64,000 bases of DNA from contig JARBJD010000044.1 in NCBI GenBank assembly GCA_033064195.1, forward strand, positions 186,001 through 250,000. The letters run 5' to 3'. The DNA comes from Blattamonas nauphoetae (taxonomy: Eukaryota; Preaxostyla; Oxymonadida). Both the position numbers and the translations under genes were made by a program. Each line of letters starts with the position of its first letter. Position 1 is the first letter of the stretch. A model generated the notes under the pieces. That model made no database searches, was not told the origin of the DNA, and saw only the letters and a program-made list of their open reading frames with translations. This document shows positions 1-10,484 of this stretch, piece after piece.

Positions 1-206
1 AAAATCTCTCTCAAAAACATTCGAGAACAGCGGGGCAATCGTTTGACTTTCGAAAACAGAAGGAGTCAAGTCAGCAGGCCCCGAGATCGCAAAGGCACGC
101 GAAAATGCGTCATGAATAAACATTTCATTTGAAGAATTGAATTGAATTCTGAACACAAAACTCCAATAGGACAACTTCCCGAATCATTGAGTCTCTCGAT
201 CATCCC
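1..206. other. Upstream region, nothing recognised
   Basis: A/T-rich leader ahead of the first gene. It contains a short repeated gaattgaattgaatt stretch near 130-150. I see no coding exon, RNA gene or clear promoter motif. Confidence 0.5.
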
Positions 207-1790
207 ATGAAAGTCATCAGACTCCAAAACAAAGACACGGTTTTAAATTGCAATCAGATAAATATGTCCCATCATAGCTCTAACGCATTTTCAACATATC
301 ATTCCGATCATACAACACATTCAACTCATTCAAAGGGGAAAACGGCACGTTCGACTCTATCAGACATTCCCATTGTTAGCTATGTGCCATCAATGCATGA
401 AACAATAAACTCACGTAAATTGAATCCAAATACTTCCTTTTCTGAGTCTGAACTTGCATTCTCGATTGATTATAGTCACAAACCTTCATCGAAACATACC
501 ATGTCTTCGAAGGAGGCAGGATCCAACAATATCTTGCAATCAACACCCCATGCCATGAGAAAGTCTCATTCACCAACGCATTCAAAACGACATCGAACAG
601 AGACACCCACCCAATCATCAATCAAATCAAATTCCTCTCATGAGACTTCGTCATCCAATTTCGAAGTGTCTCTCCACGCACAGACAAACACTATACGCAA
701 CTCAACTGAAAGTGTTGAAGAAATACGGTCAACATTGAAACGTATCCGTGAACAAGAACTTGCCCAAAAAGCAACAAATATGACCGACAGTGAAACAGAA
801 TCGTCTGTATCGTCCAGTTATTCTCCACAAAATGAACATACCTCCAAGCAGCGTCGTTTAGAACGCTCATCAATCTCACAATCCCAATCGATCTCATCAA
901 TTCATCATAATCAATCATCCTCTCCTCGCAACGAACGTCATTCATCAACCCGAACACCACGCTCTCACCATTCCACTCAAAACCAAGCCTCACTTCAAAT
1001 TGAATCTCATACCTCATCTATCGTTCCTGTGGACCAGGCACCACATCAACCTCCACTTGCAGCACCTGTCGTTGATACAAACGTTATTCAAATTCGAAAA
1101 ATGCTCGAAGAAATGATGCAGATGGTTAGGGAAACAGCACAGCGCTCGGTTCAATCAGGAGAGAGCCCAAAAAAGAAAAACGATTTCAAATCTCAACATC
1201 ACACTGAAAACGGAGGACTCTTCCGACGCTATGACTCACCTCCATCACCAGAACGGTCTTCACCTCCACATGATCCCGCTGCTGTCAGGCATCAAACCAA
1301 ACTTCGTCGAATTCCACACACGAAACACAATGCAGGAAAGAGTCGTGACGAGGAACGGCTCGAGAGAGAAATATGGAGGCTCAAAGGAGAGCTTTGTGAG
1401 GTCCGAACAGGCGTCAGACTGGCAGAGAACGAGCGGAAGATTGCAGAAAGGAAGGAAAGGGAGACGTATCGGCGACTCCGAGAGATTCGGGAGGTGAATC
1501 GAAAGGAACAAATCCGTGTGCAAGAAATGTCATTGGAATTGGATCAAACAAAGCGCCTTCTTGAGCGGGCGAGAGAAGAGCGAGAACGAAAGGAGTTAGA
1601 GAGGGCAGAATTGTCAAAGCAGATCGATGAGATGGAACAAAATCGAAAAAGAGATTTACAACAATGGATGAAAACAACGACTGCTATTAGAACAAGAAAT
1701 TCACAGCAGCCACAGAATTCTCAACAATTTTCATCTCCCAGCCCTGATTCGCCAAATCCTGTTCGTATTCCACGAAAAAAGAAGAGATAA
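207..1790 (+). CDS. Ser/His-rich protein with C-terminal coiled coil, unknown
   Basis: Single open exon of 527 codons from ATG 207 to a TAA. A second in-frame ATG lies at 264, and the true start could be either. Residues 1 to about 350 are low complexity, rich in Ser, His, Thr and Gln with few hydrophobics, so probably disordered. Residues about 375-490 are strongly charged Glu/Arg/Lys heptad-like sequence (for example EREIWRLKGELCEVR, then ARLAENERK-type helices), typical of a long coiled coil. The C-terminus is basic (IPRKKKR). No catalytic motif, signal peptide or membrane segment is visible. I do not recognise the family; a cytoskeletal or centrosomal scaffold would fit the shape. It lies 123 bp upstream of the epimerase-like gene on the same strand. 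Confidence 0.7.
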   Translation: MKVIRLQNKDTVLNCNQINMSHHSSNAFSTYHSDHTTHSTHSKGKTARSTLSDIPIVSYVPSMHETINSRKLNPNTSFSESELAFSIDYSHKPSSKHTMSSKEAGSNNILQSTPHAMRKSHSPTHSKRHRTETPTQSSIKSNSSHETSSSNFEVSLHAQTNTIRNSTESVEEIRSTLKRIREQELAQKATNMTDSETESSVSSSYSPQNEHTSKQRRLERSSISQSQSISSIHHNQSSSPRNERHSSTRTPRSHHSTQNQASLQIESHTSSIVPVDQAPHQPPLAAPVVDTNVIQIRKMLEEMMQMVRETAQRSVQSGESPKKKNDFKSQHHTENGGLFRRYDSPPSPERSSPPHDPAAVRHQTKLRRIPHTKHNAGKSRDEERLEREIWRLKGELCEVRTGVRLAENERKIAERKERETYRRLREIREVNRKEQIRVQEMSLELDQTKRLLERAREERERKELERAELSKQIDEMEQNRKRDLQQWMKTTTAIRTRNSQQPQNSQQFSSPSPDSPNPVRIPRKKKR

Positions 1791-1913
1791 CATTGTTTTC
1801 CATGACATACACGTTGTGTTGTATTTTTTCAATTTTGTTTTGGGAAACTTCTCTTCAATCAGACTTCCCTCACTCAGACGTTGTCGATCCATTCCCATTG
1901 GACAGCTTCATCA

Positions 1914-3287
1914 ATGTCAGAAAAGCCAAAATTCTTGTATTACGATCATTTTTCTTCATTATCTCGTCTTTGTTGTTCATATGTGTCTCTCCTGAAATAG
2001 AATCTTGGGTGGTCTTGGTTTTATTGGCAGAAACATCCTCGCCTACCTGATCGACCAGAAAGTCGCGAGCAAGATCCGTATAGCTGACAAAGCTATCCCA
2101 GAAACAGCCTCATTGAGTGACTACTTTATGGCATACCTGAACCAGCCCTATGTTGAGCGCATCCAATGCAACCTGAGCAATCCAGAACAGTGCACTCGTG
2201 CCTTCTCTGACGAACATTTTGACTACATCATTGACCTGGCTTCTGAGACAAAATATGGCCAAGATGATGCTGTTTATAAGCAACACATTGTTGATGTTGC
2301 TGTGAACATTGGCAACCTTGTCAAAGAACACAAACCAAACAGATTTGTTTATGTCTCAACGGCATACGTTTATGACTCTGCGAAGAAACCATGCAAGGAA
2401 GATGCCAAATTGAAGCCATGGACCAAGCCAGCTCAGTTCCATCTCCAAGCTGAGGAGGAGCTCAAGAAGATGGGACTCCCTCTCATCATTGTCCGCCCAG
2501 CTATTACATATGGTCCTGGAGACCTGATTGGAATGAGTTTGCCCCGCCCACTATCTTATCGATCTCAATTTCTTCTGATCCTCTCTTGCAGCTCCTCGTT
2601 TCATCTGCGGAGCTGTTTACAAGCACATCAACGAGCCCATGAAATTCCTCTGGAGCGCTGATCTTAAACTCAACACCGTGCATGTCCGTGATGTTTGTTC
2701 TTCTTCCTTCAACACCTAAATGGGTTTCTTCAAAGGTTGCCGCTGCCATCTGGCATCTCTGCCAAAAGGGCACGAATGGTGAGATCTATAACCTTGCCGA
2801 TAAAAACGACACTGGTATGGTCTTCATAGTGCTTTGATTCCTTCCTTCAGATCAGGGCAAGATCAACAACATGCTCTCCATTCTCTTCCGAATTGAGACT
2901 GGCTTTGTCGGGACTGCCATCTCCACCATGGCCCGCATGAACATGAAGAGTGTTGTTGAGGATGTGAACGAGAAGCATTGCCAGCCTTGGAGTGACATGT
3001 GCCGCTCAGCAGGCATCACAAACACCCCCCTCTCGCCATACATCGACCAAGAGCTCCTCTACAACAACCCTCTCTGCATTGACGGATCTAAGATCGAGCA
3101 AACCGGTTTCAGATATGCAAATCCCAACGTTTGTCTTCTCTTCTCCATCATCCATCATCTTTGAATCTCTCAGTTAACTCCTGTTCTTGTCAAAGAAGTC
3201 GTTGACGCATACATCAACCAAGGCTTGTTCCCTCTGCCAAAGGAGTATTCCAAGCCAAAGCCAACTGTCATGCCAAAATTTGACTAA
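1914..3287 (+). CDS. Extended SDR, NAD-dependent epimerase/dehydratase-like
   Basis: Six exons: 1914-1936, 2001-2536, 2592-2692, 2736-2814, 2851-3128, 3174-3287. The first 23-nt exon supplies MSEKPKFL, and splicing restores the Rossmann motif LILGGLGFIGRN (GxxGxxG). Downstream the usual landmarks are present: RFVYVSTAYVYDS (strand 5 with the catalytic Ser/Thr region), IIVRPAITYGPGD (the RPxxxYGPGD motif of extended SDRs) and LNTVHVRDVAAAIWHL. The expected catalytic YxxxK is not visible; the aligned place reads FHLQAEEEL, so both the Tyr and the Lys appear replaced. The fold is therefore clear, but epimerase or dehydratase activity is doubtful and the substrate unknown. Introns are 36-64 nt. 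All splice phases agree and the gene ends at TAA. Confidence 0.85.
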
Positions 3288-3400
3288 TCATCAACAATTC
3301 TTTCAATTGAACAGTCAGAATCTCTTCATCTATTCTTCTTTCTTATCATTTTTATGCTGGAAAACTGTCAAAATCACGTCAAATCTTGTAGAGTCTCTAA
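3288..3400. other. Short spacer between gene end and transposon
   Basis: About 110 bp between the stop of the SDR gene and the left end of the foldback element. No gene seen. Confidence 0.5.
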
Positions 3401-3826
3401 CAGCTGGGGGCTTAATCATACCCCGTGCCCCCTCACCAAAATTTTCAAATATGTCTGGTTTTTAATATATAACACACTTTTGATGAAATTTTGTGATTTT
3501 GAGGGCGAAAAAAAGTTGCACTTTTTGGCCCGATCCAGCCCATTATTTGTTTCAACACTTCACAAAGATCCTTTTTTCTATGGTACTTTTGAGAATTCAC
3601 CAATAGTCTTCACAGCCCCCCCTGCTCTTGAGCGGGGGGCTGTGAAGACTATCCGACATTATGAAAAAGTGTCTGGAAAAAGGATCGGGTGAAGTGTAGA
3701 TAAATCCATAACTCCAAAACCCGGTCTCAAATCGAGAAATAATTGTTAAAACATCGTGAAGTGATATTAAACAAAGCTCCTCTTAAAATATTGGAGGGGG
3801 GCACGGGGTCGGATTATGCCCAGCTG
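3401..3826. mobile_element. Foldback (MITE-like) DNA element, non-autonomous
   Basis: The whole 426 bp is an imperfect inverted repeat. The left end reads CAGCTGGGGGCTTAATCATA and continues into CCCCGTGCCCCC. The reverse complement of the right end reads CAGCTGGGCATAATCCGA and continues into the same CCCCGTGCCCCC. Similarity continues inward to the centre (ACACTTCAC, GATCCTTTTT and AGTCTTCACAGCCCCCC on both arms). At 3603-3652 lies a 19-bp perfect stem with a short inner stem-loop GCTC-TT-GAGC. There is no transposase ORF. Ends are ambiguous because CAGCTG is itself a palindrome: it could be the terminal inverted repeat or a 6-bp target duplication. It sits in the 640-bp gap between the SDR and HIT genes. 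Family unassigned. Confidence 0.7.
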
Positions 3827-3928
3827 GGAAACAATGATGAGAACTTGGACGAATTCTTTCTTTCTCCCGACAATCTTCACAACACTTTTTTCACGACTTT
3901 TTGGGAAGATCAATTTCTCATATCTAAA

Positions 3929-4488
3929 ATGAACGATTCATGCCTCTTCTGCAAGGTCTCTTCTCTTTTCTTCACATGATTTAATGATCTTTTCCCTCAT
4001 AGATTGCACAAGGACACATTCCGTCTCACAAGATCTACGAAAATGACAAAGTCTATGCTTTTCTTGACTTAAGCCCACAAAATGAAGGGCACATTCTTGT
4101 GATTCCGAAGTATCATGGAGAAAAGCTGAAAGATATCCCAGATGACTTTCTGTCAGAGATCCCCATTGCTGTGAAAAAAGTTTGCATTTCTTCTCATCCA
4201 TATTATAACACTCTTCAAAGATTTCACTCGCCTTTGAAAAAATGAATGGAAAAGAATTGGAATACAATGTCCTCCAAAATAACGGCTCATCATCTGGTCA
4301 GGTCTGGTCATTTTGTTCCAATTGATTTTCTCTCTTCTGATCATACACTCCAGGTTGTCATGCATACCCATTTCCATATTATCCCGCGTTTTGAGGGTGA
4401 TGGCTTTAACTTGCATTTTGCTCCAAAGCAAGCCACACAGGAGGAACTGAAAGCATTCAAAGATAAACTGGTTCCATTCATTGAATAA
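3929..4488 (+). CDS. HIT-family (histidine triad) nucleotide hydrolase
   Basis: Four exons: 3929-3955, 4003-4179, 4221-4301, 4354-4488; 139 codons after splicing. The protein starts MNDSCLFCKIAQG with the CxxC common in bacterial-type HIT proteins, then KIYENDKVYAFLDLSPQNEG and HILVIPKYH. The third intron ends just before the histidine triad VVMHTHFHIIPR (HxHxH), which carries the nucleophile for hydrolysing nucleoside phosphoramidates or adenylates. Length equals that of HINT/HIT proteins. The introns of 47, 41 and 52 nt are all GT..AG and phase consistent. Likely cytosolic, with no signal peptide. The exact substrate cannot be told from sequence. Confidence 0.93.
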
Positions 4489-4835
4489 TCGCAAAATAAC
4501 CATTTCAATTCATTCAGATTTCTCGCACCTATGCTCAACATCATTCTCATCTTTCTACTCCACTTTCCACGTGATAAAATCGTCTGACACTCTCAAACGG
4601 CACTGGACAGCTGTTCGATGCCGAAAATTATGTTTCTGGAAAAAGAATTAACTCATTATCTCGGACATCAGTCAAATCAGGGATCTACATGGTCAAGCTT
4701 GTGTGAAAGCTGTGTTCACTTTTTTGTACAGATTTTGTCTCCAAGAGAAGGAATAGATCATTCAAGAATAATCAAAGAGATGACGCAAAACCATTTTTTC
4801 TGAAAAGAGAGGTGAAGTGAAAATTAACCTCGTAG
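4489..4835. other. Intergenic region between convergent genes
   Basis: About 350 bp between the ends of the HIT gene (+) and the ARF gene (-). Only short unsupported reading frames are present; probably two 3' UTRs. Confidence 0.5.
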
Positions 4836-5674
4836 TCAGACACTCTGTCCCAACCATTTCAAACCTTCACGAAGACCATCCCCTGTCAATGCGCAACAAC
4901 CCTGGATCTTCCACTTTCTTGTAGGAGGGAGATCATCGAGCCCAAGGAGGCGGGCAACTTCGTCTGGCTTGGCAGAACTGGGAATGTCTTGTTTGTTTGC
5001 GAAGATCAGGACAGGTGATTTTCTGCGGAAAATTAGGAGACGAGATGATGAAATCAAGAGTTTTTGTGTGGAAAGACAATATGACATACGTCAGATGTTC
5101 GTTTCTGAGCATCTCTTGGAACTCGCACTTTGCACATGTTCCACAGTGTTCTGTTGTTCCACATGTGAGACGATCTCGATCAACGCAATCAATCACAAAA
5201 ATAACCCCATGAGTGCCCTCATAGTAGTGGTTCTGACATTTTTCAAGAGGGAGGCGCGGTTGAAATCGGTGGTGATTTGATTGCGATGAGAAAAAAGATG
5301 TTTGGTTAAAAAATGAAGATATAGCAATGAACATACCCATAATTGCCTAGAATTAGAGAGAATTGACAGATGTCGTTGAATGAGGGTGAATGGAGAGATA
5401 CCGCATTCTTCCTTGTCCACAAACATCCCAAATGGTAAATTTAATGTTTTCACACTCGACTTCCTCCACATTGAAGCCAAGGGTTGGATTTGTCATGACA
5501 GTTTCTCCCATTTTCAGGTAGAATAAAATCTGAGATTCCGTGGTTTGGATTGTCAAGTGAAGAAGAGACAAATGAGTATACTGTCGTTTTTCCAGCGGCA
5601 TCCAACCCAACCATGACCACACGTGTTGGTTTTTTTGGCCAGAACTTGGCAAACAAGGAACCAATTGCCCCCAT
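4836..5674 (-). CDS. ARF-family small GTPase with Cys-rich insertion
   Basis: Five exons on the minus strand: 5674-5582, 5529-5402, 5346-5337, 5232-5090, 5022-4836; 186 aa. It begins MGAIGSLFAKFW (Gly2 for myristoylation and an amphipathic helix), then the P-loop GLDAAGKTT, switch I with NPTLGFNVE, WDVCGQ in place of the usual WDVGGQ, NKQD, and the G5 region CALTGDGL. Exon 3 is a 10-nt microexon that completes RQLW of the conserved switch II helix. After DRDRL there is an extra stretch, TCGTTEHCGTCAKC, absent from normal ARFs. No GT-AG pair removes it in frame, so it appears to be translated. ARF proteins recruit coats to membranes; this copy has an unusual Cys in the G3 motif and a possible metal-binding insert. 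Confidence 0.9.
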
Positions 5675-5797
5675 ATGATCTGCCCATCGTGGACATCGAG
5701 TCGATCCAAGTTTCTTCATTCAAGAAAAAGACATCGAGCAAGCTGTTTCAAATAAATGGATGAATATGCTACAAGAAGATGTTGTATCATCAAAAAC

Positions 5798-8700
5798 CTA
5801 GATCATTCGTACGTTCCATTCCCTCTCCAAGACAATGACATTTCTCAGGAACGCTTCTGGTTTCGCTTGAGAGGGTTCATTGTCACAGTAAGAGCTTCCT
5901 CCTCTGAATGTGTCAAGAGAACAGAAGAACACACCCTTTTGATGGATCCGCCCCAAAGCAGGGTTTGAGACGAAGGCAGAGCTGTTCACAATCTGCTGGG
6001 TGTCCAAGTGCTGTTCGGGGTGCGAGTGGAACAGGGAAGAGAATGTTGAGCGGACACGAGATTTTTCGCTGGTTTTGAGAATGGTGGAACGGAATCGAGC
6101 TTTGTTCACAGCAGACAGAGATGACTGGAAGGACTGCGAAGAGAAGAAAGAGGGAAATGAAGAGATCCTTCCAGGGCAAACCTGTTCACTCCGTTTCATC
6201 TCAAAATATTGTTTGCTATTCTCGATGTCTTCTCTGAGTGCGCGGATGGCACGTTGGAGCTTTGCCTGTTCCGAAACAAGTTGGGAGTGCTCGTCCTCCT
6301 TGACAGCCACACTGAAAGAGAAAGGAAAGACAAAAATGCGTTATGTCAGAGCTGTGGAAGAGACGAAGAAAAAAAGAGTGCTTTGAAGAGAACATACTCT
6401 GAGCAAGAAAGGTCCCATTCCTGCCTCAGCATGGCCAACTGAGTTTTCTCAACCTCGACTCGAATTGTCAGATCACGCATATTGTTGTTGACTTCTGTCT
6501 CTCGTGTCTTCTTCTCCTCGTCCTTCTGTTTCTGCTCGGCAATTGCCTCCTTCTTCTGCTTCACTATCAGCCTCAGCTTGTTCATCTCCGCCTCCATCGT
6601 CTTCTGAAGGGCTGCATCCCGCTCGCCCTCTCGTGTGGCAACGTCCATCACAAACTGAGAGACCTTCTGCTGTGCCTCGATCTTCTCCTCCTTGTCGTTC
6701 ACCTCTTGTGTCAGACTTATCTGCTCTTGCCGTCTCCCCTCCCGCTTCATCAAGAGTGTCATCTCTTCCTCCTTCTCCTTTCGCTCCAGCTCAGATCTTT
6801 CTCTCTCCACAGCCTCTTCAATCCGGGTCACAGTTTCCTTCTTCAGCGTTTCGTGGACGGTGGCCATCTGCTCGGTCTCCTTCTCAATCAGAAGGTCCAT
6901 CACAGACACCACATCGTCCAGCACATCAACCTCACTGCCGTCCTTTTCGTCCTTTTCAAGCACGAAGTCGTACTCGCTTGCTATCGCTTCCTCCATCTCA
7001 TGCAGCTCCTGTACTTTGTTCTGAACCTCCTGCTGAAGCTTAGCTGTTTCCTCTTCGACAGACACACGCTCTTGCTCCCAAAGCTCGTTCTCTTCCTCGT
7101 TCACGTCATTCAATTTGGAGAGCAGCTCGTCTTTCAGTTCGGCAAGTCGCTCGCTCTTCCAATCGCTGTCCTTCTCAGAGAGTAACGTTGTTTTCATTTC
7201 GTGTAGGAACCATTCCTTGATGACCTCCAGTTTTGACAGTTCCGTCTTTTCAGTCTTACTTTCAAGATGAACAGCATCCGCCTCTGTCGATTTGGCTGCT
7301 TCGTCCTTGAGGAGTTGCTGTTGCATTCGGAACTCGTTTGTGATGAAGATTGACTCTGCAATGTTTTTCTGCTCCATCGCTTCGAGCTCCTTCAAAGCTT
7401 CGGCCACTTCTGTCTCGCCTTCCATGTTCGACGATACTGCGAGGCTGCCATTTTCATTTGCACTGTCCGCATCCAACCCCTCCAACGCAGAAGCAGTCTC
7501 TACTCGTTCCTTTTCCTTGTTTTCTCGCAGCTCCTTCATCTTTTCTGATTCTAATTTGGTCACATAGTCAATGTCTGACTCGAATTCCAGTTTGATCTTC
7601 TGGATCGTCCTCTTCAGGGATTCCACTGTCTCCATTTCAGTTTTGGTGATCCCGCTTTCTTCCTCCACAGCGCCCTGCTCGCCCAGCAACCCCACATCCA
7701 CCCAATCTTCGAACATGCTCTTGATAGCAAGTTTTCTGTTTTCCTCGTTCTCTCCTCGCCGTTTCTCAAACCTACGCTGCTTCCGATTCTGCTGTCTGCT
7801 CCGAATGAGATTTTCTGTCACAAGCAGTCTTGTCGAGAGCCACGCGTAGAGCACACGGACGTCACCCTCAAACGATGTCAACCCGCTCTCAGCTCCTGTC
7901 TGGCCTTCGAATTTCACCCTGAGAGAGTCCTGGCCCTGCTTCAGTGCGGTGTGGAGCTCTTTGAGCTCAGCCAACTCCTCTTCCAGCGCCTGGATGGCTG
8001 TCTCCTCGCTTGCAATCTGCTCCACCAATTCTTGTTCGGCCATTTGGATGCTGTCAATGGTCTGCTTCTTGTCATTCAGCAGTGATTCGATGTCAAACAG
8101 CACGAGCTGCCTTTTCTTCAGCGTCACATCGGCCAGGTCCTTCTTTTGGGTTTGGGCCTCGTTCTTCTTCCGCTCCTCTTCCTCCAACTCTCTCGAAAGG
8201 TCAGCTTCCTCCTGTGCGAGGTATGTCTCTGCCTCTTCCTGCTCTTTCACATCCTCGCGAAGTGTGTTGATCTCGGCTTCGAGTTGCAGCTTCATCTCTT
8301 CCATCTTTCGAACCATCCCTCTGATCTCGGTTCTTGTCTCCTCCAGTTTCAGTGTTTTTCGCGTCTCCACATTCCACTGCTCACTCATCTCCAGCCCTTC
8401 TTCGATCAGTTTCTCGATCTTGGCAGAGTCGTCCTTGTCCAATTGGTTGAGAATGGCCTCGCCAGACTCGATGCTGCCAGTCAGTTTGGTGATGAATGCA
8501 TCGAGGCTTTGGAGAACTGTATTCTTCATCGCTTGGAGCTTAGCGAGGACACCCGATTGCTGTGCGAGAGAAGAGAGTTGGAGGGAGGGGACGAAGAGAG
8601 GCAGGATGGAGAGAGAGTCTGTGGCAGGTGGGGCGAGCTGGGGAATGTTGAAGAGTCGAGAGAGGACGTAGCACAGCTCCGGGTTGGATGACACCGACCC

Positions 8701-10484
8701 GTTTTCGGTCAACTCAAAGTGCGGTGTGGCTGAGGACGAGGAGGTCAGGAACGGCTGAAGAACGACGTCGAGGAAGAACGGAAGAGGAGGAATGGCGATC
8801 GGGTGGGTCGTCCCAAGCGGTTCGGACTCCGATCCGAGAGCCTTCTTCCTCTCGGCCACTCTCCAGCTTCGATCGAGAATGGTCTCAAAGGTGTCGAGAA
8901 GGAAGGGACCTGACCCAATGTCATCTCCGACCAGTTCTTTCAGTTTGTCCATCTTCTCGTTGAACTCATTTTCGAGGTTTGCTCGATCTGTCACATCTGG
9001 CCATGCAATCTGCGTGGATAGCACTGGAAGCGTAACAGGCTCGGCATTTCCGACGACAATGTCCTTCGATTCATTTGGGTGGGATGTGTTCATGGAAATA
9101 TCCGCTTCAGAATCTGTTGGATTGGCGGCGACATTTGGATGCGAAGTTTCTGGAGATATCTCAACATTATTGTTTGCTTCACTCTTTGCAGTTGCTTGTG
9201 GCATTGGTTTTGAGAGATCAGTCTCTCCGAATGGGCACTTATCACCTGGTTTATATGTATCAGACTCCATCCATTCCAACTCCTTTTTAAGGTGATCTCT
9301 TCTCGTCTTCAAGTCTTTAATTTCCTTTTGAAGGAGTGTGAGCATGGCTTGGAGTTCTTCAGCTGATTTTTGAGTGTTGGCTTTGACTTTCAGTTTGATT
9401 GTTTTGGCTCTTTGGGCAAATCTGAGTGTGGAAACAGTTTCTTCACAGTTGAATGGATGAGGTGAACATGCAACGATCATTGTTGTTTTTGTGTTTCCTT
9501 CGAGGGATTCCTGGAGAACACGGGTCAATTTCGAGTCTCTGAATGGGATGTGACCTTTGCCTTCTGTCAGGGCATGGATACAATTGCCAAGCGCAGACAA
9601 AGATTGGTTGATCTTTTTGGCTTCTTCAAGTGTATCGCCTGATGCACCAGTTTTCCCAACTTTCTCGCTACCAGCAAGATCGACAAGATTGAGTTTGCCA
9701 GACTTTATTGTTCCCTCCTTTGTTTTCTGTTGGAGTTTGATAATAAAAACCGAATGACTACGCGATGATGTTGCATTCATTTGGGTAAACGAAGCATGGC
9801 GGGCACGTTCACCCTGAGCAAGAAGCTCGTCAATGTCATTGACAGAATTTGCATTGACTTCAGTGAGTCCTTCCACATAAATACCCTGTTTTGGAGATTC
9901 TCGAACAGGGAGATCCTTCTTCTTCACATCCAAGAGATCGCAAATTTTTTCCATATAGATTTCTAGGAATGAGCAGACAACAGTAAACTCTGTTTCTTCC
10001 TTGTCATTTTCAATGTGATTGAAGATATGGATTGAAGATCTCGGAATGATTCCTCGTAGATCTTGTCCGGGAACATCTGCGCCGAACATCGTGAAGCTCT
10101 GATGAATGTGATGATGAGAAGAGAGAGACCTTTCCTGCTCCTGTTTGGCCATATGCAAACAGAGTTCCATTGAATCCTTGAAGAATATCTCTAATAAAGG
10201 AGGGAAAAATGTGTGTGAAAGTTTATGTCACGAGTGGAAGCAGACTCAATTGTTTGACGTCCACAATCATTATACACAGTAGGTTGATCTGTTCCTGGCG
10301 GAAAAACTCGATCAAGAGGAAAAGTATATGATCCAAGCGTTTTTTCAGCGACTTTGACAGTTTGTTCGTCTGGAAAGTTGAGGGAAAATGTTTGTGAAGG
10401 TCCTGTTCGTGCTTCTTCTTCTTTCTCTCTTTTATTTACTGGTCTAAATCGGCAAATCACTCGAACAGAACAAGATTGACTCAT
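5798..10484 (-). CDS. Kinesin-1-like heavy chain, N-terminal motor
   Basis: Five exons: 10484-10246, 10190-10130, 10098-6398, 6311-6182, 6133-5798; 1488 aa. It starts MSQSCSVRVICRFRP. The motor domain spans roughly residues 1-345: P-loop GQTGAGKS (94-101, completed across a 31-nt intron), switch I NATSSRSH (about 208), switch II DLAGSE (about 240) and HIPFRDSKLTRVLQ. EFTVVCSFLEIYMEKICDLL is closest to kinesin-1. The rest is long, Glu/Lys-rich coiled coil, then a Ser-rich tail. The last intron (6181-6134, 48 nt) has a length divisible by three and no stop, so unspliced reading would add 16 residues. The stalk carries long antisense open frames that are composition shadows. A plus-end-directed cargo motor is inferred from family. 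Confidence 0.93.

Noticed and set aside
3354-3692. Reading frames inside the foldback element
   Set aside because: They fall wholly within inverted-repeat DNA, carry no transposase motif and change frame between arms.
4618-4803. 61-codon frame between the HIT and ARF genes
   Set aside because: No conserved feature and no plausible splice partners; lies between two convergent gene ends.
5089-5232. Hidden intron covering the Cys-rich part of the ARF gene
   Set aside because: Every GT..AG pair within the stretch shifts the frame before the conserved FQEML helix.
6504-8691. Long open frames on the plus strand opposite the kinesin stalk
   Set aside because: Their Ser/Leu/Phe-rich composition is the complement of Glu/Lys-rich coiled-coil codons. 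The minus strand encodes an unmistakable kinesin.
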